Positions 39,282-51,242 of a DNA stretch of 64,000 bases are shown here, piece after piece. The DNA is from Verpa conica (Eukaryota; Ascomycota; Pezizomycetes; Pezizales; Morchellaceae): the NCBI GenBank assembly GCA_033030425.1, contig JAUFSD010000014.1, positions 1,054,001-1,118,000 of the forward strand, written 5' to 3'. A program made the position numbers and the translations under genes. Numbering within the stretch: the stretch's first letter is position 1; the number at the start of each line of letters is the position of its first letter. The notes under the pieces were generated by a model that worked only from the letters and a program-made list of their open reading frames with translations, had not been told where the DNA came from and ran no database searches.

Positions 39282-41790
39282 ACAAGATCCACGAATTGAG
39301 TGTAATGGAGTGCTGCGAATTTTCTCTCTGTTTTTGTTTATATGGGTTTATCATTGTGGTTAAATCTTTTATGGGTCTATCGGGCACTATGGTTCTTGTT
39401 ATTTGTACTTTCATACCATGCTGCGTTCTTTTCAGGTCACGAGGAGAGAGCAGAGATAAAGTTGGAGAGGTAGGCTTTTGCTTTGTCATTATCACTATAG
39501 ATAGATAGATTTCGCATCATGTTTTCATATAAGCGGTCCAATTATTCTGGAGGGGTATTTTTTTTTTCGTACTGTAATTGTATCTTTCCTTTTCTCGATC
39601 GAGAGTAACTAAAGTATTTTTAAGGGGGAAGCGTGTTTTGCATTGTACAGTATCACTCATGACAATGATAGACTGTAATGTACTAAATCGAAATAAGTAT
39701 AGATTTCTAGTTTTTTTCTCCTTTTTTAGGGGGATGAGTACCTACTATGTCTATAATGATTAATGGTTTTTCGTTTTCCATTTTCTTCTATTTATGCGCA
39801 ATGTTGCCGAGTGAGATATTGCGACTACAAGCTCTCCGACTCGTGATTTTGAGTAGCCCTGTATATATTGAATTGACGTAGTTTTATTAGTCCTTTATTG
39901 TTGATGGGTATATTTGGTTTGATAATGCTGGTGGGGTGTATTATATATACGAGAGTCTTACCGTCTATCGCCCATGGAAGGATGAAAACGTATATGATGG
40001 CTTCATAAGATAAAATATAATCTATTTTTCTCGTAAGGTTTATCTTCAAGTTATTTGTAACGAGGCGACTTCGTGGCCTGTATCATTCTGGGTGTTTCGC
40101 CCTTCTATACTGCCGTATCAGCCACTATCATGGAATAATAGGAGAGGTCGCTGGGGAAGTTTTCTAACCTAAAATAATGTATAACATCTCAATTGTGTTT
40201 TTCACTATGCTTTTGATTTCATTCCTCATAAATGCACCAATGGCACCTGGAATCATACCGCCCTATAATATCGAGGGGCAACACCTATTAGTTCAAACAC
40301 TCTCTAAATTCCATATTGGGGGGATCCTTTAGGCTTCTCACCTAACCTCAATAGATTATTCTCATTGATAGATATTTAATGAGACCACTAACGGCAATTA
40401 TTAAGTAACCACCATCTCGGGTCAGCTCGGTAAGATACCGGAGACTAAAGGAGCATTTGAATGAATCAAAAAACACACATAGATCAAAGATCAAAGAAGT
40501 GTCGAGAGTATCTCAGTCAAGTAAAGCTGATGAATGCCAATGTATGTTTCCTAGAACTATATTACCGAGTTATCGGCTGACCAAGTTGTTACATTTTTAG
40601 ACAGCATAGTCTTCTTACAAGTTTTTGGAGGAGGGAGGGGGGGGGGGAAGGTTATCGGATGTTCCTATGAGGTTTACGTGTTTCAAAGGATGTGTTCCAA
40701 AGAGACTGCGTGCCTTAGTGTAATCTCTATTTTTGCCGAGACTTGGCATGAGTTCCACCGCATTGGAAACATCCCCCCGCGATCGTTTTTCTCCATTAAG
40801 GTTATGTATGCATTCCCAAAACATCGGGTCGCTAGCTCCTCGGATAACCTCGGGACCTTGTTAGCATAGGAAATCAAGCATTCGGAACTAGACTGGGCCA
40901 AAGGGATGAACCGGAACTGCGGATGGTGCCGATATCTCCCGCGGCCCGTATGGAAAGTACTTTCAACCTTCGTATTTCCTCCCTATGGGTCTTCACATGT
41001 TACTAGTTCTGAAAATTCTCACGCCGAGGTCTTTGCGGTAATGTGGGGTCTATTGATTGCCTGAGCTATGGGTATTTGATTATGTATTGCTGATGTCTGT
41101 TATTTCTTTTTTAGGGTGCTAAGCTAAAAGATAAACGGAAAGAGGGGGGGAATTACATAGGGATATAGAGACACCGCTCATGTTGAGAGTGTGTATACGG
41201 TATACATGTCTCATAATATTTCGGTTCTATCCCAGTCACGAGCTGTTGTATTAATCTTTAGTACGAGGAATAACCGCTATTAATTTTGTTAGAATCACCG
41301 AGTATGCTAGACAGAAGCTGTAAAATAGTTATTTGAGCCGTAGAAAAATCACAGGCCTCAATAAAAATCGAAGTATACAAATGTCGAGTGAGCGCTTATG
41401 ATTTAAGTTCCTACGTGGCCAGTCCCCCCCCTCAATAATTACATGAGTCCTCGGGCTATGGTAACCTACGTGGCCGGTACGTACCTGTAGATACAGGAAA
41501 CCCTCAGAAGTCAAGATTAATAATATTTTCTATTGAACCTAACTATTTCCCTAGCCACAGCTATTATGATTAATTCATTTATTCATTCCCTAGCCACAGC
41601 ATAAATTACACGCCTTTCCCAAGACCTCATAATAAAAGGGAAAAAAAACTAACACTACATAAGCCGTGATATATCTCAACTAGTTTTTCTAGCGCGGGAA
41701 GAAATAAGCGCGTAACCACTCCTCCAATCCATAAAGACCTCATCTGCTGCAACCCCTATTGCATGTCATCCACTCATCGCCATAGTAAGT
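39282..41790. other. Convergent intergenic region (NDE1 / EDC3)
   Basis: 2.5 kb between two converging genes, so it holds two 3' ends and no expected promoter. An 11-G run with neighbours lies near 40638-40648. A 15-bp direct duplication sits at 41547-41600. Open frames near 40615-40901 overlap on both strands and show no domain. Confidence 0.55.
41547..41600. repeat. 15-bp direct duplication flanking a 24-bp insert
   Basis: TTCCCTAGCCACAGC is present at 41547-41561 and exactly again at 41586-41600. The 24 bases between contain TATGATTAATTCATTTATTC. The same TTAATTCATT word lies in the insert at 23180-23210, and TTATGATTAATTCATT also occurs near 21668. The duplication length equals that of the other site. 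Confidence 0.7.
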
Positions 41791-44496
41791 TCATGACCCA
41801 CCGTGATACTCTAGGGTAACCACCCAATCAGCAGCAAACTCAACTCCATGTCGTCTCCTTGTCCCATATTTCCTCCACGCCGTATTTGAAATCCCTATAT
41901 CGGCTACATAAAGATTCCACCCACTACCAACACCAGAAACCAGTGCATTGAGGAGTCCACTCTTTGGAGCACCCATGCAAACAACCCATTTTGCTTTCAT
42001 GTGGAATGGGCCTGTATCTTCTAGTTGCGCGACCTCACCTAGAGAACTGTTAGAATAATATAGATGTGGAGGCTAAGGATAGAGGAACGAACCTGTGCTA
42101 CCGTCGACACCACTAGGAATGTCAACTGCGAGAACGCTAGCTTTGCTTTTATTCGCAAACTGCACTAGTTCAAATGCCGTCGCCTGCTGGTCTGTTCTCA
42201 GATCTTCAATACTCAAATGGGTACCAAGAAGACCATCAATGATCAACTCCGGGGGTGAATCCAGTGTCTTTAGATTATTCGCTAATTCCTCCCATCTCGC
42301 CACCCGTCCTCCTGCATTCCGGAAAATGTTGAGTTGCCTCCGTACATGTTCAAGAAGTTCATCTTCTCGCTCAAGACCAAGTACACAGACCATTACACGG
42401 ACATGATGATTCTTTAAGTGCCTTCCGGCGGCAATAGCACGAGCTCCAGACTTGTGGTTCCCTGCGAAAACAAGCACTACAGGGAGTGCGTTGTGATTGC
42501 TTGCGGAGATGCGTTTCCCGAAGGCTTGAATAGCGACCTGTGCAATCCCACGACCAGCGTTTTCGGTCATCATATCGTCTGTCAGACATAATTCTACCTC
42601 TGCAATTCTCTCAACATCCAGCATTTGCAACGGGCTCACAACGGGACATGGTCTATGGCTGGGTGCAAGGCGTAGAGTTGCTTTAGTATGCTTAGTACCA
42701 GCTGATGGGCCCGCCCCACCTCCGCTGGAGGAATGTGCGTATTGTAGGTTTTCAAGTGAGCGCATTGCTGTAGGGTTGCTTGTGCTTAATTGGCGTGCTG
42801 ATCGGCGACGGGATTCTTGTCTTGAAACGGCTCGCCTGCTGCTCCTGCCACTATCAGCGGCTCCGCCATCTCCACGACCTCGAACATGGTGGTCGGAGTC
42901 TTCCGAGTCTTCCGATTCCTCTGCGATGAATTCTGGTGAGTTCCAGCCATCACGCTCAGTCAATGACTGCCCATTAGCGTAGTTTCCGAGAACATTTTCG
43001 CTGTGGTGGTAGTTCTTTCTAGCTACACCGGAACCCTTGCTAGTGGAATTACGTTGGGGAAGACGGTTGAATGAAACCAAACGGTCCCCTTCAGCAATTG
43101 TGTCTTCAGCCTATTATCGTACGCAATATTAGTATGACCCACGGGATATATAGTTCATGGAATTCTTACCTTAAGTTGACTGAAAACGGATTTCTTATCA
43201 AATCTATCTAAGTTGCCCTGGAAATCAAACTCTCTCTCCTTATAATCATTCACATCCTCCGTAGCCCACCCCTCTTCCTCAGCATTAGTCGTATTCCCAT
43301 CATACCTATTATTTCTTTTCGGACGTCTATTCTTCCTCCCCGACATTCCCGGCTGAACAAAGTTTTTAGCACTGGCATTAGCAGCCTGTGCAATTGAACC
43401 CCCAAACATCCCTGGAGCAACTACATCCTCATGTGTAGGGTCCTCCTGCATTATACTCTCAGGTAGTTGGCGCTGCTGCTCATACTGCCTTTTCAGGTGT
43501 GACTTCCCACGACGCGAGCGTTTACCCTGAAATTTCTGGCGAACCTCCGGAGTTGGTGGCATAGCTACAGAGCTGAGATTATCGTCGGTTTCATCGAAAG
43601 CGCTAGATTCGGCAGCGATGTCGCCTTTGATAGAAAGATCACCGAAGGGAGCACTTATAGTCGCCGAAGCTGAAGACGGCGCACGCGATTGAGACTGTGC
43701 GCCTAATCCAGTAGATCTTGATGACTCTACAGCGGCATTTGCGGAAAATGGGTGCACCTTCTGGGTTGCCGGTATTCCTAGTGTATTTAAGCTGAGGTTA
43801 GAGCCATGAGAAGAACCCTGCCGTTTTAAGATTGGGTTTGAAGTCCGTGCAGCAACTGGCGGTACTGATTGTACAATAGCCGCTGATATCCGCGGTGGAG
43901 TAGAGAAGCTTTGTTGAGGTTGTTGAGGTACATGCTGAGCAACCGGAGGTGCCTGGATTGGTATAGGTGGCTTTTGGGAGATTGAGAGGATCGCCGGGTC
44001 GATGAACTGGGAGGTAGTGATAACCTGCGGTGGAGCGGAGGTAACTATTGTTGCTGTATAAGAGTAGGGTGGGTTATGGGGATGGGCAAGGGGTTGAGCG
44101 CCTGTTGAATATTGTTGGGGGACAGGTGCTATGGGTGGGGTATGAACAACGAGGGGTGGGGGAGCGTGTAGAGGAGCACTCTGGGCCGAAGAATATGACT
44201 GAGATGGGGGAGCTGGAGGTACAGGTTCGGAAGGCATGATTTCAATGTCTTCAATGTGTTGGCCATTGACCATGTAGGTGGGGACCGAATAGCCCGAATT
44301 CGTGAATAAGACTAGATTAAGGGTATAATTAGAATGGACTTTGAAACAAGAATGGAAGCCGAACCAGCCCTAAAGACATACCATTGTTGAGGGTCAATTC
44401 CGAGCCATGTACTTCAGCCACAAGCCCACGAATCCTGGTGTGGCCTGGGTCATTGAGCGTGAGAAGTATGGTGAGACCGATAAACTGGGAAGTCAT
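41791..44496 (-). CDS. EDC3: Enhancer of mRNA decapping 3 (Edc3, LSm16 family)
   Basis: Four minus-strand exons: 44496-44382, 44311-43170, 43110-42093 and 42038-41791; 840 residues. Residues 1-75 form a divergent LSm domain (SQFIGLTILLTLNDPGHTRI, LVAEVHGSELTLNNG, then SGYSVPTYMVNGQHIEDIEI). A long Pro/Gln/Ser-rich linker follows. An FDF motif closes exon 2 (EREFDFQGNLDRFDKKSVFS, about 397-416). Residues about 578-830 are the YjeF_N Rossmann-like domain (VSPLQMLDVERIAEVEL, TENAGRGIAQVAIQAFGKR, PVVLVFAGNHKSGARAIAAG, LAVDIPSGVDGST). Edc3 scaffolds P-bodies and stimulates Dcp1/Dcp2; the FDF motif binds the helicase Dhh1 and the YjeF_N domain dimerises. The start ATG gives the family LSm N terminus. 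Introns are 70, 59 and 54 bp. Confidence 0.95.
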
Positions 44497-44797
44497 TAAT
44501 ATAGATGACAAGGCAAAATAACAGTTTGTAGGGAAGCGGTGAATTGACTGGTGGTGGATATACGGGGGAGGGGGTGAGATTTTGTGAAAAGGGGAGACGT
44601 TTGAAGAAGACGTTTGAGAGCTAAGGTGAGAGGTCACTTTGGCGCATAATTAATTCTGTGCATGGAACACTCGCCGGGTAACTCCGATTCGGCCACTTCG
44701 AATGATTGTGCTGCATGCGGTCAACATCAACTCCTCCCCCCCACCCCCCCACCACTATTTAGAAGTAATTCAATATCTCTCAAGAGAATTAACAAAA
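44497..44797. promoter_or_regulatory. Short divergent promoter region EDC3 / TRS31
   Basis: Only 301 bp separate the two start codons, so both promoters must share this interval or overlap the neighbouring transcript. It has pyrimidine-rich runs near the TRS31 side (CTCCTCCCCCCCACCCCCCC region, 44730-44750) and purine-rich sequence on the EDC3 side. I could not identify a specific factor site. Confidence 0.55.
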
Positions 44798-45791
44798 ATG
44801 TCAAGACAGGATCCAATGCAGTCTCCCTTTGTCCCCTTCTCACCGAACCCTTCACTGCAGCAAGGTACTCCGACAGCTACTGCCCCACTCAAACATACCT
44901 TGACTGCTTCATCAACATCGAACCTCCGCTATTCGTCATCGCGCAAATCTATCTATGACCGTCATCTGAACCGTTCTCAGCGTTCAGAATTATCAAAAGC
45001 TAGCTTTGCGTTTCTGTTTGGGGAAATGGTCCAGTATGCACAGAAGAGAGTATCGGGTATTCAGGATCTAGAGAAAAAGTTGGTTCTATTTCTATTTGTC
45101 TAGCCTATATTTGGGTTGTCAATGCCATCTCTCGGCACCCCCGAGGATGGACTAATGCGTAGTATCTTAAGTGATAGCCATTTAAGACTATCTTAATATC
45201 ATTGCCCAATGACTAACCCTCCCCCGCATTAGACTAAACCTCCATGGCTACACAATTGGCCAACGTCTTCTTGAGCTTCTCCTCTGGCGTGATGGCCGTT
45301 CCGCAAAACGTGAAACCCGTATACTCGGCATCCTCCAGTTCATAACCACAACACTCTACCGCTCCGTCTTCAACAAGCCTGCCGACGGTCTCGAGAAGTC
45401 TCGTGACAACGAAGACGAGTATATGCTGATTGATAATGATCCTATGGTCAGCTCTTATATTTCTATTCCGAAAGAAATGTCACAACTTAATTGTGCGGCC
45501 TTTGTTGCGGGGATAATCGAAGCTGTGTTGGATGGGTGCTTGTTTCCAAGTAGGGTTACTGCCCATAGTGTCCCAACGGACCAATTCCCGGGGAAGACGG
45601 TATTTTTAAGTAGGTCTTCAATGATTTTGTAAGGTCCTGGGAGTCTTTGGAACACCTCATATAGTGAAAGCTCCAAAGTCTAATATTGCCTGTCACTTGC
45701 CCAACCGACGTAAGAGAAGCATTACTAACGTTTTATCGCTTCTTTAGTCAAATTCGACGAGTCCGTTCTAGAGCGTGAAGCTGTCCTATAA
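44798..45791 (+). CDS. TRS31: TRAPP complex subunit Trs31 (TRAPPC5)
   Basis: Three exons: 44798-45078, 45233-45609 and 45748-45791; 233 residues. A 45-residue Pro/Ser/Thr-rich N terminus precedes the Bet3-like fold: SIYDRHLNRSQRSELSKASF, AFLFGEMVQYAQKRVSGIQD, LNLHGYTIGQRLLELLLWRD, RETRILGILQFITTTLYRSV, PKEMSQLNCAAFVAGIIEAV and FPSRVTAHSVPTDQFPGKTV; the last exon adds KFDESVLEREAVL. This is a core TRAPP subunit; the complex is the exchange factor for Rab GTPase Ypt1 at the Golgi and in autophagy. Without the introns the frame stops soon after the first donor. The two donors (GTTGGT, GTAGGT) are weaker than average. An upstream in-frame non-ATG extension exists but the ATG at 44798 fits the family. 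Confidence 0.94.
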
Positions 45792-46642
45792 ATTGTCTTG
45801 TATTATATATTATATCTTGCTCGTTTTGCGGGTGGTCTTTTTGGCGCTCGGGGCGTTTACGGCAGAATGGAATTCTGAATTATTTGACCGAATTTTTGTT
45901 TTTATGAATGGTTTGAATATCTACTATTAGTCTTGGTAATATTGAGATTCCAGGGCTTAGGCGGGATACCGTTTAGAATTTAGCACCTGCGAAGAGAAAA
46001 TCATTAGATATACTTGTCCTAGTTCCATCACCGATTTTCTTTTCAATGAATTTTGCCTGGCTATAGGTATAAAAGGGGCCTGTAAATCATTAGAGACTAT
46101 CCAACATCGGGGCTGAGATTTAAGTTTAATGTTTTTGGGGAATTCTTCTAGGGATCCGGTATGGAAGATATATCAATACCTATCAGAGAAAATTTTACTA
46201 TGATACCAAGAAAGAAGGCAGGAGCTCCTTTAGCTAGAGGTCTTCTGTTCAAGGGCTTAGAGTCCAGTTCCCGCAGCAAACACTACAAACCAAAATCCTC
46301 ACATAGCCCTCACGACATGTAACAAGTAGATTCTAAAGCAATTGGGTATTTTGTAAACTCTAAAACTTAGGTGCTGACTAAAAAAGAAAGAGGGAAAGTA
46401 ACGACAAAAAAGTAAAAGAAGCTCAAATCCCGACAAAGAAAACCTCCCCATTCCGAAAATCCTGATACCCAAAATACACCTATCACAAACGCCTTCCCAT
46501 ATAATCAGTTAGATTACAAGAAATTCAGCGATTTAAACAAGTTTTCCACACCCCCAACCGACATCCCAGAGCTTAACTAGATATCCAATAGATGTCTATA
46601 GAGTTCATCTCGAGTGCCTTATTTCTAACTCCCCCATAGCAC
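45792..46642. other. Convergent intergenic region (TRS31 / CorA gene)
   Basis: 851 bp holding two 3' ends. It is AT-rich, with a palindromic ATATATTATATATC-like stretch just after TRS31. No gene or repeat of note. Confidence 0.5.
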
Positions 46643-48822
46643 CTATTCTCTCTTACTCATCTTTTCATGCCTCTTCTTCCTAGCGTTATTGATCGTCCTC
46701 TTTCGAATCTTATTGATCACATCTCTCCATAGCACGCTCCTAAATAGGAATAGCATCGTCACTACACCTACTGGACCCGCAATCGTCCAGAAAAATTTGT
46801 CCGAGTTCCGAATCCCCGGAAAGTCCTCGAAGTTCATACCAAAGTAACCAGTCAGGAAAGACATAGGAAGGAACAGGATGGTAACGAGGGTTAGCATCTT
46901 CATCGATTCGTTTTGAAGAGAGCCGATGGTGTTAAATATCAGGTCAATCATGTTATCAGCTGCTCTTTTCATGGTTTCCACGTTCTATGATATAGGGTGT
47001 TAGTACGACCGTTTCAAGTTAGGCAGTTACACCAAGAACCCAATAATGTTATAGAAGAATGATAAATAGCTACTTACTTCTAAGAGCAATAGCAAATGAT
47101 CATCTACATCTCCTAAATACGTCTTTGTTACATCACTAACTTCCACGCCCTTAAATGCCTTCGAGGATCCTGAAAAACTTTTCTTGTGGTCTCTGAGCGA
47201 CGAAACCAAACCTACAATCGGCGAAATAGTGCTCTTAAGAAGCGATAATTCGCTAGTGAGGATGTATAGTTCTTGCGACTGGGACACGGACGGATCGGTG
47301 AGGACATTAAGTTCTAGCTCGGCAATCACATCTTGATAAGCTCCGACCACCGGAAATGCCAAATCAACAATAGCGTCAATCTATCATGAAGTAAACGTTA
47401 TCACTCTGATCTGATCAAGTTATTTACCGCGGATTGTATGACATACGATAGCCTGCATGATCATCGATGCATCGCAAACGGATCTCAGTAGTGTATTCTG
47501 TGAATAGAGTCGATTGAGAATTGGAGGCCTAGAAAGTCCCCAGTGTTAGTAACCAGGCAGCTTATGGGAATAAATTTTGAAATGAGCATACTCGACGTCA
47601 TCTGCTGAGTGTTCAAAAAAGCTAATGACCGTGCCATCAGCTGTCAAGAACATTGAGACCTGCTCCACGCTTACGGCAAGTCCATTAGCTGCTAAGCTGG
47701 AGTGTCGTTCCATATACCTGGTAGATGATGATTAAGAGTTAAGAGTCTGGTCTTGTGATAGAAACTAGGAGGGAAAGACTGACTGGGTGCGTTCTTTGTT
47801 GGGTCCACCATAATATTTTTGAATTGTCTTGACCCTGTTAATTGGAGGGCCATTTCCATATAGAAAGTCGCTTGCATCATCATCTGTGGCTTGGGCTATC
47901 GATCTCAATATAAGCAAAAGTGGAGGTTGGCACAAGCATGTCTCTTGGGAAGGAAATATTACTTTCATCCACATGAATCAATTTAAGGAGTGGCAGAATA
48001 ACTGTGGAGGAGTTGAAAGTTAGGCGAAATATTCATGAGGAGTCTCTTTGGATGGATTACCAAAGGCGTGGTCCGAGTACCTGAGACACGGTAACAAGCA
48101 AGCATTAGCCATTGCGGGAAATAAGGGGGGGTATAAGAAGATATGGAGATTGCCTACCAGTCGCATTTTGTTCTATTCTTTGTATTAACAAGGTCCTCGA
48201 TAGCTGTGTTGGTACCCCTAACATAAGCATCTCTTCTACAACTTCGTTTTAGACCCTCGATTGCTTACCCAACTTATGCAGCCCCTTATACTTTGCCAGA
48301 GCTTGAATGCAATCCCACGATAGACCTACTCAATGTTAGAAGAAGGGCCATAAAACTATCGGCGGCAGGAACGGGCTGAGGCTTACCATTACAATTGATC
48401 CACCGCACGTTGACCCAGTCCTCCCTGGGCTTTTCCAAGAATGAGATCAAGCTCACATTCTCGAGTTCCGTTTGTACGATATCATCCTCCGAGAAATCCA
48501 CCACTGTGATTCCACACTGAGCATGAAGCTTCACTCTAGAGTCCAAAGTTTCGTTCGGGTCGAGTCCTGGTTCCTGCCCTGGGAGCTCAACTTGGTAGTT
48601 TTTTGATGCTAGGATAGTGCCAGCTCGTCGTAGACGGAAACGCCCGCTAGCTGACTGGCGGTGGCCACTGAAAGATGGGGATTTGGGGCTGTTCATGCTC
48701 CGAAGATTCGCCTCGACATCACCGTCTTCTGATGAGCGGGGGGATGCCACCATGTTTGAATCAATCCGTGGGAGTCTTCTGCCTTGCCGCGGCTTGTTAG
48801 CTGGTAGGGAACCGTAACCCAT
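46643..48822 (-). CDS. CorA-family divalent metal (magnesium) transporter
   Basis: Ten minus-strand exons: 48822-48387, 48325-48269, 48203-48158, 48080-48061, 48001-47963, 47883-47784, 47717-47592, 47528-47447, 47380-47078 and 46984-46643; 516 residues. Cytoplasmic landmarks include RMEDW-like [15 protein letters not shown] and, mid-protein, [20 protein letters not shown] and [20 protein letters not shown]. Two C-terminal membrane helices (about 434-450 and 467-490) enclose the diagnostic YFGMNF motif (GMN at about 452-454), the selectivity filter of CorA channels. A basic tail ([17 protein letters not shown]) follows. CorA proteins are pentameric Mg2+ channels; fungal Alr1/Mnr2/Mrs2 relatives sit in plasma, vacuolar or mitochondrial membranes, and location here is not decided. 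Exons 4 (20 nt) and 5 (39 nt) are very small; the junction of exons 5 and 6 is the least certain. Confidence 0.88.
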
Positions 48823-51242
48823 CGTACAAACTCAAGAACTGTGATTTTTGTGATGGACGCGTAAAAGGAGCTGTGTGGGATTCAAGGAAACGGTGTTTTT
48901 CCGATTCGGTTTGGCTTGCTTCGTGAATGTTTCCAGCTGACCCTCCTGTCACGGTCTTGGCGTGTAGGCAATATGCTTGGCTGATGCTTGTTGTGCTTAG
49001 TCTGGCCACCCCTGCTGAAACGTTTTGTGGCAGCCTGGATTTTCTTGCTGGGCCAATACCAAGACAGACGCTGAATCTAGAGAATTCTGTAGAGGTCTAT
49101 TCCCTGGGTATGTTCTTCAATTCCTATGGTAGTTCTAGGCTCTTGGTTGTAGATATGGATTCGTCTATTTTCCGGCTTATAATTATCAGCCAGACTACAT
49201 ATACTTGTATGTTTAGGGGCCCTGTTTGTAATCGTAGAGCCCATGGCCACTGCGCACACTTCTGATACAGTGTGGATGTCTAGATGCACGTGGGCAGATC
49301 GAGTACTGTCTTCAGATCTGGTTTCCTTTTATAGGTAAAACATAGGTGAATATCTATGTTTTAACACGATGTTCCTTAGATTTTACACATATTAATATAA
49401 TGCATGTTCCACCTATAAAAGGAAATCGGATCTCAAGAGATCTAGATGAAACGGTAAGAGTGTCTTGCATACTCCGCTAATTTTAAATATGGCATCGTTA
49501 AAACCTCATCAAAGACCAAGCTAGGTCTACTCAGTGTCGATTAGTGGAATTAAACTTATGATTACAACAAAACTTGTGAATTACCATACAATGGTAATTT
49601 ATTATGTAATTATACGGTATATTTATATATTTGTGATCTAATGTATCTTACTATATCTACTCGCCATCCTCGGTCCTAGACATTTTAAGTCCAGAAGATA
49701 TCGAGAAAGTAAGACTTGATTCGTAAAGCTAGAGTTAAGTAAAGTCTTGAGAACGAATAATATTATAGCCTTGACTTAAACGAGGATTATATACCAAACC
49801 AACCATTCACAGGAGATCCCCCAGGCCCTATCACACCAAGCCTCCGCCGAGCCTTGCTGTCTCTGGTCCGTATATATTATAGTCGCAACTTAACTCTATG
49901 TCAAATCTCGGTCGCTAAAACATTTTTCTACTTGAAAATAGATTTTGTACCCTGGATTCTTCGTTAAAAATTTCTAATCCGGACAAAATCCTTTGAATTC
50001 TCGGCATTTGGCATAGAGAGGCTACTTCACGAAGAACTTATAAACGAGTATTTAATTAATGTGGTAGGCGTTCGCGGGATTCGCGAAATTTACTAGTGAC
50101 TCACGTTATGGCTCTTGGAAAGCTTCAGGAGTTCTGGATCTTGGTCGGCCATAATCATTATACAAGTACCTTGGTATTTGGGGTAAATCTGCTTCTATCA
50201 CTACATCCTAGAACAGTAGACCAGAATCTTGTGTCCTGATTTGCAGAAGATCCAAGGTTCATGGCAGGATTGGGTTAAAGCTTATAAGCGGAGTTTGGGA
50301 GTACTACATGTCATTAATTTGTGAAGTCGACAACCTCCTAGACAAGGCTCAGCACATGGCTCAGTAGCGGATCAGGGTAGAATTGGAAGACCTCCTGTGG
50401 GTTGTGTTACATTTGTAGAGTATTACTAAACCTTAGAATGTATAGCGGGCCTTTTATCCTGGTAACTTTCGTACCCTATATAGGAGTAGTGAATCTCACG
50501 AATTAATAGATTATACTTAGGCCCGAGATAAAATAGGAGGGGCGTAGGGGAATGTGGATATATTGATAATTCCTTAAAATTTAAAGCTTTTATTAAATAT
50601 ACATATTTAATTCCTGCCAGAGTATTTTAGTCCCTAGACATACAACCGGGTTAATTTCGAAGACTATCTTGGCATTTAGGTGTCTACAATACATGTACTT
50701 TAAAGAGAGTATTTAGTCTCCAAGAATGTAGTAGTAGTTGTAGTTTGTCACTTAGAAGAATCCGAGTCTTAAAACTAACCTAAAATACTTGCGCTAGCGT
50801 CTCTTGACTACATCCAGGGATTGACACTAGTTTTTCTTGCATTTCGCTCCGGTGATGTATAGGTAGGCTCGTTCCTATCTCCACCTATTGCAAGCTGCCA
50901 TAGGGGATGAGCACAAGACTAGTGTATAGGGTGGGGCACTATTATACATGCTTGCTTATATAATTAAATTTACTGTAGTAGCTGATGTTCTAAGGGTATC
51001 CTGCCTTTTTTGTGGAGTGGTGGACGAAAGAATAAACTACGTATATATGATTGTCATAGATTGCGATAACGATATTGAAGAAGTTGAAAAGCAGTTCATG
51101 AGTGTTTAACCCCTCAGTCTACTAAAAACTACTCGTTTTAAATCAAAACACATGGCAGAGGATAAGCCTCCAATACGCCCCACAGAAAATGACGAAAACA
51201 GAATATTAATCTCCGATCCTCATCTATATTATATATGGCCAT
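48823..51242. other. Intergenic upstream of CorA gene, downstream of SEC5
   Basis: 2.4 kb without a supported gene. The first few hundred bp are the CorA promoter side. A 135-bp imperfect inverted repeat lies at 49306-49441 (listed). From about 49.5 to 51.2 kb the sequence is very AT-rich with no frame of interest; one TACATGTA octamer is at 50690. Confidence 0.55.
49306..49441. mobile_element. MITE-like imperfect inverted repeat
   Basis: The left arm 49306-49336 and right arm 49411-49441 are inverted copies: reading inward from both ends, GGAAA-TTTATAGG type sequence matches, with ACCTATAAAAGGAAA exact on the right and its complement exact on the left; about 25 of 31 positions agree. The interior of 74 bp contains its own 9-bp hairpin (AAAACATAG at 49337-49345 with CTATGTTTT at 49354-49362). 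There is no coding capacity. No clear target-site duplication was found, so the class is open; a short non-autonomous DNA transposon relic is the likeliest reading. Confidence 0.45.
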
